15,090 nucleotides of DNA from Candidatus Bathyarchaeota archaeon (GCA_020348365.1 CP070749.1:792310-807399); one strand, 5' to 3'. Counted from the first letter of the stretch, positions 1 through 7,273 are shown. The notes: generated from the sequence alone by a model not told the origin. Made by a program: numbers and translations.

Positions 1-2
1 AG

Positions 3-323
3 ATTGAAAGTTCGATAATGGAAGTTGACTTTGTAATCGACTATGGCAATGGAACTGAAACATGGCATAATAACACAGCGTTGATCGCTGGGGCAACTGC
101 ATTTGATGCTTTGCTCGCAGTAACGACGGACGTGCAATATGAGTCACATAGCTTTGGAAAACTCATAATCAGTGTAAATGGAAGAGAAGGTGATGAAAGC
201 AGTGGATGGCTATGGTTTTTCTGGAATACCGCGAAGTCAGAATGGGATTATTCATTGGATGCAATAGACCAATACGTTTTGTCTCCAGGTGATATTGTAA
301 AGTTCGAGTTCACAAGCTGGTAG
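3..323 (+). CDS. DUF4430-like domain protein, C-terminal part (5' end outside window)
   Basis: The reading frame is open to the left edge of the window, so the ATG at 18 is probably internal and the gene likely starts upstream. What is visible is about 100 residues. An opening beta strand reads DFVIDYGNGTETW, then comes a segment with the pattern GATAFDALLAV, then FGKLIISVNGREG, an aromatic stretch WLWFFWNTAKSEWDY, and a closing LSPGDIVKFEFTSW. This order matches the DUF4430 / transcobalamin C-terminal-like fold, usually found on exported or membrane-anchored proteins and often carried as a small ligand-binding or adhesion module. A signal peptide or anchor would lie outside the window. No catalytic residues are recognised. 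The family call comes from the motif pattern only. If the ATG at 18 were the true start, the protein would be a 101-residue domain without a signal sequence. Confidence 0.6.
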   Translation: MESSIMEVDFVIDYGNGTETWHNNTALIAGATAFDALLAVTTDVQYESHSFGKLIISVNGREGDESSGWLWFFWNTAKSEWDYSLDAIDQYVLSPGDIVKFEFTSW

Positions 324-411
324 CGCGCGCGGGCGTAGGGATTTATGTGCAACAAGACTTTTACGTATTCTCTTCAGGATATAATCGAGCACGGGAGGAA
401 GTGACCTTCTG

Positions 412-567
412 ATGAAAAATAGAAAATGTGCAAGATGTGGGGCCAGTCTGGGTGATGAAGATGTGTTGAAAATGAGGTTTGATGACGGGCCTTGGGAAGT
501 GATACCTATACCTGTGTGTCCGAATTGCCTCACAAAACACATGGCCAAACAAGGGCGCTCATGTTGA
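412..567 (+). CDS. Small zinc-ribbon protein, 51 residues
   Basis: This short gene encodes a protein beginning MKNRKCARCGASLGDED and carrying two cysteine pairs: CARC at residues 6-9 and CPNC at 36-39. The layout CxxC-x26-CxxC is typical of a one-site zinc ribbon, and a last cysteine is the C-terminal residue. A GGAGG sequence at 394-398 lies 13 bases before the ATG, a little far but the only good match to the archaeal anti-Shine-Dalgarno. The upstream frame is closed by TAA at 382-384. The composition (charged, no membrane segment) suggests a cytosolic protein that binds a nucleic acid or protein. No specific function can be assigned. It lies downstream of the DUF4430 gene on the same strand but with an 88-base gap, so co-transcription is uncertain. 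Confidence 0.6.
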   Translation: MKNRKCARCGASLGDEDVLKMRFDDGPWEVIPIPVCPNCLTKHMAKQGRSC

Positions 568-643
568 ATAAGCTTTCGCGCATGTTTTCGTAGACTTGGA
601 TAATGACAGGTCACAAGATGCTTGCTTAATGACGTTGAGAGTT

Positions 644-1807
644 TTACTGTATAACAGAGTGATACCAGTCTATCATATACTCTGGTAGCTTCAACCCTCT
701 TTCGCTCAACCTCTCAACTAGTTTGACTGGTAACGGGCTTAAAACATAGGCTGCTCGCATATAGAACCGCCTGGGCTGACCTGGCTTTGCTGTTTCCTCT
801 AGAATCATGTGGAAGTCTGACTTTCTGACCAGGGTTGACTCTTTTGCTCCGGTGATTGCGAGTACATTTCCCTTGAACTCTTTGAAGATGTCACACCAAA
901 TAATAACGGGCCTTGTTTCTCCAGAAAATGATACCAGTATCTCAAGGTCCCCAGCTCTGGGACGTGGAGTGTTCACGCCCCGAGATATGAAGATGCTGTC
1001 TCCTAAGAAGCTTTTGATATGGAACAGTCTTACGCCAGTCATTTTGACGATCTCATTTGCTGTGCCTTTTCCGCCGAGAAAGACGTTTGTTCGTCTTTCC
1101 AGCATGTCAACGAGGTGCTTGTAGGTTTCTGACTCTATATTTGAGTCAATTATTGATCCCAATTGGGTGAGTTCTTCCTCGCAGAGTTGAAATACTCCTT
1201 CTACGGATAGGTTTCTGAAAATCGCTTCGGTCATCATGCATAGAAGGAGAAGACTCCCTAGCTCGAACACATCGCCCATTATGCCTGTTTCGCTGTATTC
1301 AAGCGAAGGCTTCAGTCTTCCCCGCCCTTTCAACTTGACTATGTGGCCGTATTTACGAACCATCTTAGCTAATGGCGTGTTCACACTTGAGGTTACGAGT
1401 CCCATGGAGAATCTGGACGTTTTTCTGTCTTCAATGTATGTTGCTAGGTCTTGTGCCATCGCTAGCGGATCCTCAGATAGGCCGCTTCCTGAGTTGATCA
1501 GGAGTAGAACCTTTTTGTATCTTCTTTCCAGTTGATCGGCTGCATCATACATGTTCTTCCCGGGAAAACCTGGGTCGTCTGGAGTTAGTACGATTTTGTT
1601 TCTCCAGCCTATTTGGCTCATTGCGATTTGGCTCATCGCAGCGTTCAGAGAGTGCAGTGACCTGCCCGAACCTCCACAGACCACACAGTCGGCGGATTTC
1701 AGTTCTTCGTAGAGTGGCATCAGATTCTTTTTTCTTATGCCCAGAATGTTCTCTCTTATCCTGTTGACGTAGCCTATATGGCTGATTTTGTTTCTGATCT
1801 CACTCAC
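644..1807 (-). CDS. Double SIS (sugar isomerase) domain protein
   Basis: The protein has 387 residues and two SIS-type Rossmann-like domains. The first (about 38-160) shows the phosphosugar loop VVCGGSGRSLHS at 42-53 and a second serine-rich loop INSGSGLSED at 104-113. The second (about 238-340) shows NVFLGGKGTANEI at 241-253 and the loop VSFSGETRP at 292-300, resembling 6-phospho-3-hexuloisomerase and KpsF-type domains. SIS domains bind phosphosugars and act as isomerases or as sensors. No specific isomerase signature is complete, so substrate and reaction are unknown. No membrane segment is seen. Translation starts at GTG (1807-1805), three bases after the stop of the topoisomerase gene, so the two genes form one operon and are probably translationally coupled. 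The ribosome site of this start overlaps the upstream stop codon. A five-residue tandem duplication (MSQIA, MSQIG) follows the first loop. Alternatives are a phosphosugar-responsive regulator or a degenerate PGI/PMI-like isomerase. Confidence 0.8.
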   Translation of the reverse strand: MSEIRNKISHIGYVNRIRENILGIRKKNLMPLYEELKSADCVVCGGSGRSLHSLNAAMSQIAMSQIGWRNKIVLTPDDPGFPGKNMYDAADQLERRYKKVLLLINSGSGLSEDPLAMAQDLATYIEDRKTSRFSMGLVTSSVNTPLAKMVRKYGHIVKLKGRGRLKPSLEYSETGIMGDVFELGSLLLLCMMTEAIFRNLSVEGVFQLCEEELTQLGSIIDSNIESETYKHLVDMLERRTNVFLGGKGTANEIVKMTGVRLFHIKSFLGDSIFISRGVNTPRPRAGDLEILVSFSGETRPVIIWCDIFKEFKGNVLAITGAKESTLVRKSDFHMILEETAKPGQPRRFYMRAAYVLSPLPVKLVERLSERGLKLPEYMIDWYHSVIQ

Positions 1808-1810
1808 ACC

Positions 1811-3643
1811 TCAACTCAAATCTGAGATTACACGCCTAATAGTCTTGTAGTCTGTCTGCGGATAGATGTTCCTCTCGACCCAGTTGAACTTTCTCTGGAG
1901 GGACTTGGGATAATACTGCCTCCAGTCATAGCCAACGCTTTTTCCCCATTCATAATAGATTCGTGGATCAATGTAGCTCTTCAAGGACGTTGTGAGGCTG
2001 AAGCTCCGTGTCTCCTTCTGAACCTCGATCTTGAACTTGAGTCTACTAGTCGCGGTTATATTACGGTCTCTACGGCTCTCCAGCTTTTGCCTTAGACGCC
2101 TCATCTGCTCTCGGTGGTTGGTCTTGAGCTTCTTTAGGTACTGCCTTTGACGGGTGACTCGGTCTCGATGGAGCTCAATGCGTTTCTTCAGGGAGTGGGC
2201 ATTTCTTCCGCCTTGTCTCCGTTTCTCGTTGAACTGTTGTTGATAAGCTTCCAGCTTCTTATTCATCGCTTTCAGCTTCTCCTGCTGCTTTCGTAATTTC
2301 TCTCCGTATCTTTCTCTCCGCGCGATAATCTTCTGCTCTAGCTTGGCTTGGGCCTCTTTGGCTTGGCATCTCAAAGTCTTCAGTCTAGTCTTCTTCTTTT
2401 CCAGAGAGGATTTCCAGGTTTTGGGGATAGTTCGTCTATGGTTACAGATCTTGGCAGCCTCAAGATTCGCCATTGTGGCGACATACTCTTTCCGGTACTC
2501 GGGGTCTCCAAGTTTGATAGAGGCCTTCTGCAGCCTTGTATCAACGGCTTCTGAAGCATAGTGGGTGCGAAACACCTTTGCTGACAAGCCTTTTGACACC
2601 TCATCTAGGAACTCGCTCACGTGTTTTGAGCTGACACCTTGGAAGAGGGGAGACCCAGCATTCGCTGCGAATTCTTTTAGGTTCTTTATGACATTACTTG
2701 GGAGCTGGACTCTGAAGATGTGGGGTACAGAGTCCTTTCCGAGGAAATTGAAGGTTGCCTCGCCGTCCTCATGGAAGTGTACATGCTCTGGTCTGAGAGT
2801 GGAGGCTCCTACTGTATCTGCCTCGTCAGGATCCTTCTCATCTCCGACCCTGATCTTCAGTCTGTCGATGAGGAAAGAGACTGTGGCTATCTTTCTCCGT
2901 TTGGTATCTTGGGCGTCGAGGCTATCCAAGATGTGTTTCTGGACAAGTGTAAGGCTCTGACGAAGCTCCCTCGCCTTCTCAAACTTCTCGATATCCTTCC
3001 TCTGTTTGAGGACGCTCGAGTCGGAAAACCATACATACTTCATCTTGCCAGTCAGCTTATCTCGCCAACGCGCAATCCACATCGTTTCAGGCTGCCACAA
3101 AATAGCCTTCCAGTTTCCTGGCGGTCTCGCAGCATCAGGAGAAAGATTAAGTTCGACGTCTTCTTCTCGAGGGCCTTTCTTCCAGCGCCCCCTCAAAGGG
3201 TGCTTACCACGCCCCATGAAGATGCAGCTTGGCTCAACAGCGTAATTGGCGGTCTCCACCTTTACACCGTCAACCCAAGCATATCCGAAGCGCTCTTTAT
3301 TCGCGTTTCTTTGAGCTTTTCTCTGTGACGCCTGTTCTTTCCTCTCCTCTCTTGAGAGATTCGCCTTCCGAATTCGCTCTCTTTGGACGAAGGAGAGAAC
3401 CTCGGAATAATCAACCTTGCCAGGTTCTGCAGGGACCCCTAGTTTCTTTGAGAAGTCACGGTGAAAGTTTCTGGCAAAGACACGGTCTTCAACGTATGAA
3501 GTTCCAACTTTGCGCGCCCAAGCAAGAGCCATTTCCTCCTGTTCAGAGGTCAGCCCGATCCTATTCCCCTCCACCTTGATTGTGAGACCGACTCCTTCGT
3601 AGCAGGGAGGAACCAAGACGCCTCTGTGCTGCAGTTGCTCCAT
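1811..3643 (-). CDS. top1: DNA topoisomerase IB, eukaryotic type
   Basis: This 610-residue enzyme relaxes positive and negative supercoils by transient single-strand nicking through a 3'-phosphotyrosine, without ATP. The N-terminal core begins at once with HRGVLVPPCYEGVG and continues with the WKAILWQPETMWIARW region, matching the human TOP1 core. All five active-site residues align: Arg265 in RLKIRVGDEK, Lys303 in FLGKDS, Arg359 in AKVFRTHYAS, His402 in CNHRRTIPKTW, and the nucleophile Tyr557 in SLKSYIDPRIYYEW. Residues about 410-528 form a very basic, heptad-rich coiled-coil linker, longer than the roughly 75-residue human linker. The non-conserved N-terminal extension of eukaryotic TOP1 is absent. 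In archaea the enzyme is known from Thaumarchaeota and some relatives. GGTGGAG at 3657-3651, seven bases before the ATG, supports the start. It is the first gene of an operon with the double-SIS gene. Confidence 0.96.
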   Translation of the reverse strand: MEQLQHRGVLVPPCYEGVGLTIKVEGNRIGLTSEQEEMALAWARKVGTSYVEDRVFARNFHRDFSKKLGVPAEPGKVDYSEVLSFVQRERIRKANLSREERKEQASQRKAQRNANKERFGYAWVDGVKVETANYAVEPSCIFMGRGKHPLRGRWKKGPREEDVELNLSPDAARPPGNWKAILWQPETMWIARWRDKLTGKMKYVWFSDSSVLKQRKDIEKFEKARELRQSLTLVQKHILDSLDAQDTKRRKIATVSFLIDRLKIRVGDEKDPDEADTVGASTLRPEHVHFHEDGEATFNFLGKDSVPHIFRVQLPSNVIKNLKEFAANAGSPLFQGVSSKHVSEFLDEVSKGLSAKVFRTHYASEAVDTRLQKASIKLGDPEYRKEYVATMANLEAAKICNHRRTIPKTWKSSLEKKKTRLKTLRCQAKEAQAKLEQKIIARRERYGEKLRKQQEKLKAMNKKLEAYQQQFNEKRRQGGRNAHSLKKRIELHRDRVTRQRQYLKKLKTNHREQMRRLRQKLESRRDRNITATSRLKFKIEVQKETRSFSLTTSLKSYIDPRIYYEWGKSVGYDWRQYYPKSLQRKFNWVERNIYPQTDYKTIRRVISDLS

Positions 3644-3687
3644 TCGACTTCTCCACCGATTAGATTCCTAAACGGCACAATAGATGA

Positions 3688-3697
3688 CTTAAAGCTT
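3688..3697 (-). promoter_or_regulatory. Possible TATA box for the topoisomerase/SIS operon
   Basis: On the minus strand AAGCTTTAAG is centred about 48 bases before the topoisomerase ATG. A transcript starting about 25 bases downstream would have a leader of roughly 20 bases that still contains the GGTGGAG ribosome site. The match to the archaeal TATA consensus is only moderate. Confidence 0.3.
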
Positions 3698-3810
3698 GCT
3701 TACTTCAGCTCCACTTTTCTCTTCTTTCTGGGCATTCTCAAGACTTGGTTAATATACGTGCAAGGATATGGCATGCATATGTTTGGGCCATGCAAATTGT
3801 ACATTCATTA

Positions 3811-3828
3811 GGGGCTCTATATATTTAA
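3811..3828 (+). promoter_or_regulatory. BRE/TATA promoter for archease
   Basis: The sequence CTCTATATATTTAA contains a strong archaeal TATA box (TATATATTTAA, 3818-3828). Transcription would start about 25 bases downstream near 3848, giving a leader of about 80 bases to the preferred archease start. The palindromic GCATGCATGC element lies exactly at the predicted transcript start, so it could act as an operator there. Confidence 0.55.
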
Positions 3829-3844
3829 TGGGTTACAGAGATCG

Positions 3845-3858
3845 AAGCATGCATGCGT
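3845..3858. repeat. 14-base element with palindromic core, copy 1
   Basis: AAGCATGCATGCGT has the perfect 10-base palindrome GCATGCATGC at its core. Its exact reverse complement, including both flanks, occurs at 9050-9063 upstream of the dehydrogenase gene. This copy sits about 20 bases downstream of the archease TATA box. The shared function, if any, is unknown. Confidence 0.5.
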
Positions 3859-3927
3859 GTATTCTGACCAATAGAGAAGACAGAAATATCAATGCAAACG
3901 AGCTTAGTGTTCGGAAGCGTGAGATCT

Positions 3928-4362
3928 ATGCCTGAAAGGCGGTTTAGGTTTCTGGAGCACACCGCCGATGCTTACATAGAGGCTTGCGGCAACACCCTAG
4001 AGGAAGCCTTCGAAAATGCTGCCTTCGCAACTATGAATGTCATGACGGAGACCGAGAGGGTTGAGCCTAGATTCAAGGATAGCGTAGAGGTGGTGGCCCA
4101 TGATGAGTATGCTCTTCTCTACAATTGGATAGAAGAGCTACTCATCAGATTCGAAACGACCGAGAACCTCTATTCACGCTTCAAGGTATCCAGCATAAAA
4201 GAGGCTCCAGATGTTTTGAGGCTGAAGGCGAGGATTTGGGGAGAACCCTTCGATCCAGAGAAGCATCCACAGAAGGTTGGAGTGAAAGCCATAACCTATC
4301 ATCGAATGGAAATCTTGAGAAAACCCAAGAAAGTCACTATCAAATTCATTCTTGATATTTGA
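3928..4362 (+). CDS. Archease, activator of the RtcB tRNA-splicing ligase
   Basis: Archease speeds the guanylylation and turnover of the RNA ligase RtcB, which joins tRNA exons. The 144-residue protein begins MPERRFRFLEHTADAYIEA, which is the canonical family start. It contains the HTADA motif (metal-binding Asp14), the helix NTLEEAFENAAFATMNVM, a DEYALLYNWIEELL segment, and ends with a beta strand IKFILDI whose acidic residue corresponds to the C-terminal metal ligand of the family. The length is normal. An in-frame ATG 36 bases upstream (3892) would add a 12-residue tail not seen in the family. I prefer 3928 because of the family start and the GTGA-like ribosome site a few bases before it. 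RtcB itself is not in the window. The gene stands alone on its strand between divergent and convergent neighbours. Confidence 0.93.
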   Translation: MPERRFRFLEHTADAYIEACGNTLEEAFENAAFATMNVMTETERVEPRFKDSVEVVAHDEYALLYNWIEELLIRFETTENLYSRFKVSSIKEAPDVLRLKARIWGEPFDPEKHPQKVGVKAITYHRMEILRKPKKVTIKFILDI

Positions 4363-4529
4363 CGTGTTCGCCCTAGAAGTTTCTCTATTAAATCACTAGC
4401 AGTGTCTTCGGCGAATGACGAAACTATTCGTGTCCTCATCTCACTTTATGCGTGCCTACCGCATGTTCCGAAAAGATTTTGATTCGATAGCCATCTGGGA
4501 ACTGAAACATCCAGGGGCCGATATTACTC

Positions 4530-4682
4530 CTATTCTTCCCGTCTAGTCCAAAGTTCCCTTTTCAGCAGATCTCTGACCGCAGCGCGAATGGCCGCACTTC
4601 GACTTGGATACATGGCTGATCTAACCAATTCATCGAGGCCCTCCAGATAAGCTTCAGGAAGCAGAACTGTTACAAGTTTCAT
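4530..4682 (-). CDS. Ribbon-helix-helix DNA-binding protein, 50 residues
   Basis: The protein starts MKLVTVLLPEAYLEGLDELV and continues RSAMYPSRSAAIRAAVRDLL, then ends with a basic and acidic tail. This is the classic ribbon-helix-helix layout: a short DNA-contacting beta strand (residues 2-8), helix A (10-21), a turn with YPSRS, and helix B (28-41). Such proteins dimerise and bind operators as repressors or antitoxins. No toxin gene adjoins it, so a transcription regulator is more likely than an antitoxin. An earlier in-frame ATG at 4688 is less likely. GGTGA at 4693-4689 directly touches that ATG, but lies six bases before the ATG at 4682, which is the normal spacing. The gene is convergent with archease. 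Its target is unknown; its own upstream region or the neighbouring oxidoreductase/MFS genes are guesses. Confidence 0.8.
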   Translation of the reverse strand: MKLVTVLLPEAYLEGLDELVRSAMYPSRSAAIRAAVRDLLKRELWTRREE

Positions 4683-4944
4683 CGCCATTCACCTAGTTTC
4701 CGTATCATCTAGCTAATATGTAGCAGTAGCCTTAATAGAATTTACTATGTCTTTCTGCAATCTGCAGCACCGTTTTCGCTTTCTGAAGATCATCTGTCTT
4801 GATAGATGCCGATATATTCAGCGGACCCAGCTAGGATTCCATGGCTTGCGAGGGTAGAAGAAGTAACAATGAGAAATAATTAGAGACTAGACCAGTATGT
4901 GTGAGTATCTTCGTTTCAAGCATCCTAGACCACGTGAGTATAAA
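4683..4944. other. Gene-poor intergenic stretch with a TAG-interrupted minus-strand frame
   Basis: I see no convincing intact gene here. On the minus strand, a frame from ATG at 4842-4840 to TAA at 4734-4732 has a single internal TAG at codon 4 (4833-4831). The part after TAG reads like a real amphipathic peptide (for example TDDLQKAKTVLQIAERHSK). It may be a decayed small gene upstream of the ribbon-helix-helix gene. Nothing else in the stretch resembles an RNA gene or repeat. Confidence 0.3.
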
Positions 4945-5877
4945 CTACTCTTCAAGTTGCGAGAATATTTCGTTGTAGATCAAGGCAATCTGTTGACGGT
5001 GTTTCTTCTCCTTCACAAATGATGTTGGTGCGATGTGATGGAGACGGAGCAATATCAAGTCAACTCCAATGTCCACGTACTTCTGCAGTTTTTCCACACA
5101 GGATTCAGGAGAACCAACAATGTATCTTTCCGTAATCTGCTCGATCTGGCTTTTGGACAAGGATTTGCGAACCTCATCCATATGAGGTCCAGTGAGAATC
5201 CTCGTGAAATGCACAAAGGTCAAATCATCGCGGCGCTTGCCGTGTTTCTCCGCCTCCTTGATGATTTCGTTCATCATATTTTCGTAGTCTTTGAGAGGAA
5301 GGTGACCAGGAATCCAGCCGTTCCCCTCTCTCGCAGCGGCTAGGCGCATCCTTCGAGATCTTGATCCTATCAGAATCGGCGGATGGGGCTTTTGCAGAGG
5401 CTTTGGGAGAAGAACAGTGCCTTTGGTGCGATAGTATCTGCCTTGAAAGGTGACCTCTTCCTCGGTCCACAGCCGTTTCATAAGCCTTATTCCCTCGATT
5501 GTCTTGGACACTCTCTCCTTAGGGGGCATGAACTGGGAGCCATAACCTTCGAATTCGGTTTGGTACCATCCGGCTCCGACCCCGAAGATGGAGCGACCCT
5601 TGTTGAGGTTATCCAGAGTGGAGACTATTTTGGCGGTTTGGGCTGCAGACCTGAACGGTATCGGTGTTACCGCTGTTCCCAGTAGAATACGCTTGGTTTG
5701 AAGCGCCATTGCAGTCAACATGAGAAAAGCATCTGGGATATTGCTGCCATGTGGCTTCATGTAATGATCGTTGACGAAGACAGCGTGTATCCCCAAGTCA
5801 TCGGCTAGTTGAGCCGTCTTCAATGCGAGGTCGATCGAATACTCCTCTAACTGAAGGTTAATACCAAACTTCACCAT
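4945..5877 (-). CDS. F420-dependent LLM-class oxidoreductase
   Basis: This 310-residue enzyme belongs to the luciferase-like monooxygenase superfamily, the branch that includes F420-dependent methylene-tetrahydromethanopterin reductase and F420-dependent dehydrogenases. It folds as a TIM barrel and is expected to transfer hydride to or from coenzyme F420 in the cytosol. Signature segments are MVKFGINLQLEEYS at the N-terminus, AQLADDLGIHAVFVNDHY at 22-39, ILLGTAVTPIPFRS at 64-77, GVGAGWYQTEFEGYG at 99-113, the family loop KPLQKPHPPILIGS at 159-172, and YIVGSPESCVEKLQ before the last barrel strand. The substrate cannot be told from sequence. The ATG is preceded by GGAGA nine bases upstream, and a TATA-like box lies about 50 bases upstream. 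It follows the MFS gene by 72 bases on the same strand, so partial co-transcription is possible. Confidence 0.88.
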   Translation of the reverse strand: MVKFGINLQLEEYSIDLALKTAQLADDLGIHAVFVNDHYMKPHGSNIPDAFLMLTAMALQTKRILLGTAVTPIPFRSAAQTAKIVSTLDNLNKGRSIFGVGAGWYQTEFEGYGSQFMPPKERVSKTIEGIRLMKRLWTEEEVTFQGRYYRTKGTVLLPKPLQKPHPPILIGSRSRRMRLAAAREGNGWIPGHLPLKDYENMMNEIIKEAEKHGKRRDDLTFVHFTRILTGPHMDEVRKSLSKSQIEQITERYIVGSPESCVEKLQKYVDIGVDLILLRLHHIAPTSFVKEKKHRQQIALIYNEIFSQLEE

Positions 5878-5921
5878 TTCAAATCTTCTCCATTCATGTA
5901 TGTCTCGGGTATCTCTGTCCA

Positions 5922-5936
5922 GCTATAACCTTTCTG
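5922..5936 (-). promoter_or_regulatory. Possible BRE/TATA promoter for the F420-type oxidoreductase
   Basis: On the minus strand GCAGAAAGGTTATAGCT has a purine-rich BRE-like part followed by GTTATAGC. A start about 25 bases downstream (near 5901) would give a 23-base leader that keeps the GGAGA ribosome site. It lies in the 72-base gap after the MFS gene, so the oxidoreductase may be expressed independently. Confidence 0.4.
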
Positions 5937-5949
5937 CACAAACCAGAAT

Positions 5950-7200
5950 TCAACGGCTGCGTCCGTTTCGTTTTTGAAGGCTGCTACTTGAGGGAAGGGT
6001 TTCCGCGATCGCTAGGAACCCCATGCTTGTTACAAGTCGGAGCCCAGCAGAGCATATGAGACCCATGAAAATCACTTGGTGTATCTCATTTGAAGTGGAC
6101 AGATAATCAGTGAATACTCCACCCACAAACGAACCTAGGAAACTTGAGCATCCAACAATTAAGTTGTAAGCTCCGGTGTAGGTCGCCCGTTTGCCGATGG
6201 GAGCTGAATCTAAGGTGTATGCGGTTGTCGTTACGATTGACGCGGCCAAAGCAAAGCCGAGAATTGCGTTGCTCGCAAGCAAATGAAGCCAATGATTCGC
6301 AAAGGCATACATCAATGGAAACAGAACAAAGGAAGCGTGACTTGCTACTATGAGGGGTTTTCTACCAATTCTATCAGCAATCGATCCGAACTTTGGTTGT
6401 GTCAAACTAGCTACTAACCCTGACGCAGTGGCGACGAGCGCTATTTGCCACAGCTCAGCTTTGACGATGTCAACAGTCACGTACGGGAACAAGGGCCAGG
6501 CAAAGGCCATGGCAAACCAATAGAAACCATTGACTACCAAGAAGATGCGGAAACTCTTATCTCTCATAGGCAAAAGAACATCCAATTTTACAATAGAAAC
6601 GGACTGGTGCTTCCTCTCTTTCACAAAGGCAACCAGAATCCCACCGACTACGCCCGCCACGGCGGAAAGAACGAATGGCATAAAGAACGAGGAGGGAGTC
6701 AACTCACCAGGAGTCAAAAAGGCTATGAGAGCAACGAATAACGTAGCTCCGACGCCAGAAAACCGGCTGACCGACATGATTCTACCCAAAACTTTGCCTC
6801 TAGTCTTCATTTTTGTATAGTCTCCCAACAGGGCGTTCCACGCCGGAGAAACCATCGACCAAAAGATCGCTTGTGAAATCATTATAGCTAAAAGCTGAAA
6901 AGGAGTGTGAAAGTACAGCAAAGCAAGAACGGTTATGCTACTGAAGAGATAACCAGTAAAAACAAATAATCTCTTCCCGAACTTTTCTGCTAATCCCCCC
7001 CAGCCTATTTGGAGCGTGTATTGAAACAAGTTTCTCACCGATCGGATCACTCCCATCTCGGCGAACGCCACTTTCAAGACAGCCGCATATGGAAATAGAA
7101 AGTACCATAGAAGGCTGTCGGAGAAGAAGGTGCATGCGGCCGTGCCATACAAAGCAAGAGAGGGGACTAAGGGGTCGGATTCGTCCTTCGGAGTCGCCAT
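5950..7200 (-). CDS. Major facilitator superfamily transporter
   Basis: This is a polytopic membrane protein of about 416 residues with roughly 12 hydrophobic segments, beginning with one around SLALYGTAACTFFSDSLLWY. The two halves each carry the MFS loop motif A: GWGGLAEKFGKRLFVFTG after helix 2 and QPKFGSIADRIGRKPLIV after helix 8. Between the halves is a charged cytoplasmic loop (KERKHQSVSIVKLD). The family moves small solutes by proton or solute coupling; the substrate is not predictable, with drug or metabolite efflux the common assignment. The frame is open further upstream. ATGs at 7260 and 7368 would add 20 or 56 residues that are hydrophilic and unlike the family. I chose 7200 because it places helix 1 about 14 residues from the start and leaves a leader after the TATA-like box at 7284-7274. 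No start has a convincing ribosome site. Confidence 0.9.
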   Translation of the reverse strand: MATPKDESDPLVPSLALYGTAACTFFSDSLLWYFLFPYAAVLKVAFAEMGVIRSVRNLFQYTLQIGWGGLAEKFGKRLFVFTGYLFSSITVLALLYFHTPFQLLAIMISQAIFWSMVSPAWNALLGDYTKMKTRGKVLGRIMSVSRFSGVGATLFVALIAFLTPGELTPSSFFMPFVLSAVAGVVGGILVAFVKERKHQSVSIVKLDVLLPMRDKSFRIFLVVNGFYWFAMAFAWPLFPYVTVDIVKAELWQIALVATASGLVASLTQPKFGSIADRIGRKPLIVASHASFVLFPLMYAFANHWLHLLASNAILGFALAASIVTTTAYTLDSAPIGKRATYTGAYNLIVGCSSFLGSFVGGVFTDYLSTSNEIHQVIFMGLICSAGLRLVTSMGFLAIAETLPSSSSLQKRNGRSR

Positions 7201-7273
7201 CTCTTCTTTGACAGTGTTATTTGAGTTTCCCACACCAAAGCCTCGACTGGATAGAGGCATAGAAATGTAGAAA

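Noticed and set aside
252..614. A 120-codon minus-strand frame
   Set aside because: It runs antisense through both the DUF4430 end and the zinc-ribbon gene and has no family pattern.
2720..3328. A 202-codon plus-strand open frame inside the topoisomerase gene
   Set aside because: It is entirely antisense to a gene with a complete catalytic set; its translation is rich in serine and leucine and has no domain pattern or ribosome site. Other plus-strand frames in 2300-3600 are the same kind of shadow.
3892..3927. Upstream ATG adding 12 residues to archease
   Set aside because: The extension is not part of the archease family start, and the GTGA-like site favours the ATG at 3928.
4415..4546. 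A 43-codon plus-strand frame beginning MTKLFVSSSHFM between archease and the ribbon-helix-helix gene
   Set aside because: It has no ribosome site or known domain, and its end overlaps the better-supported ribbon-helix-helix gene on the other strand. It could be a remnant but is not supported.
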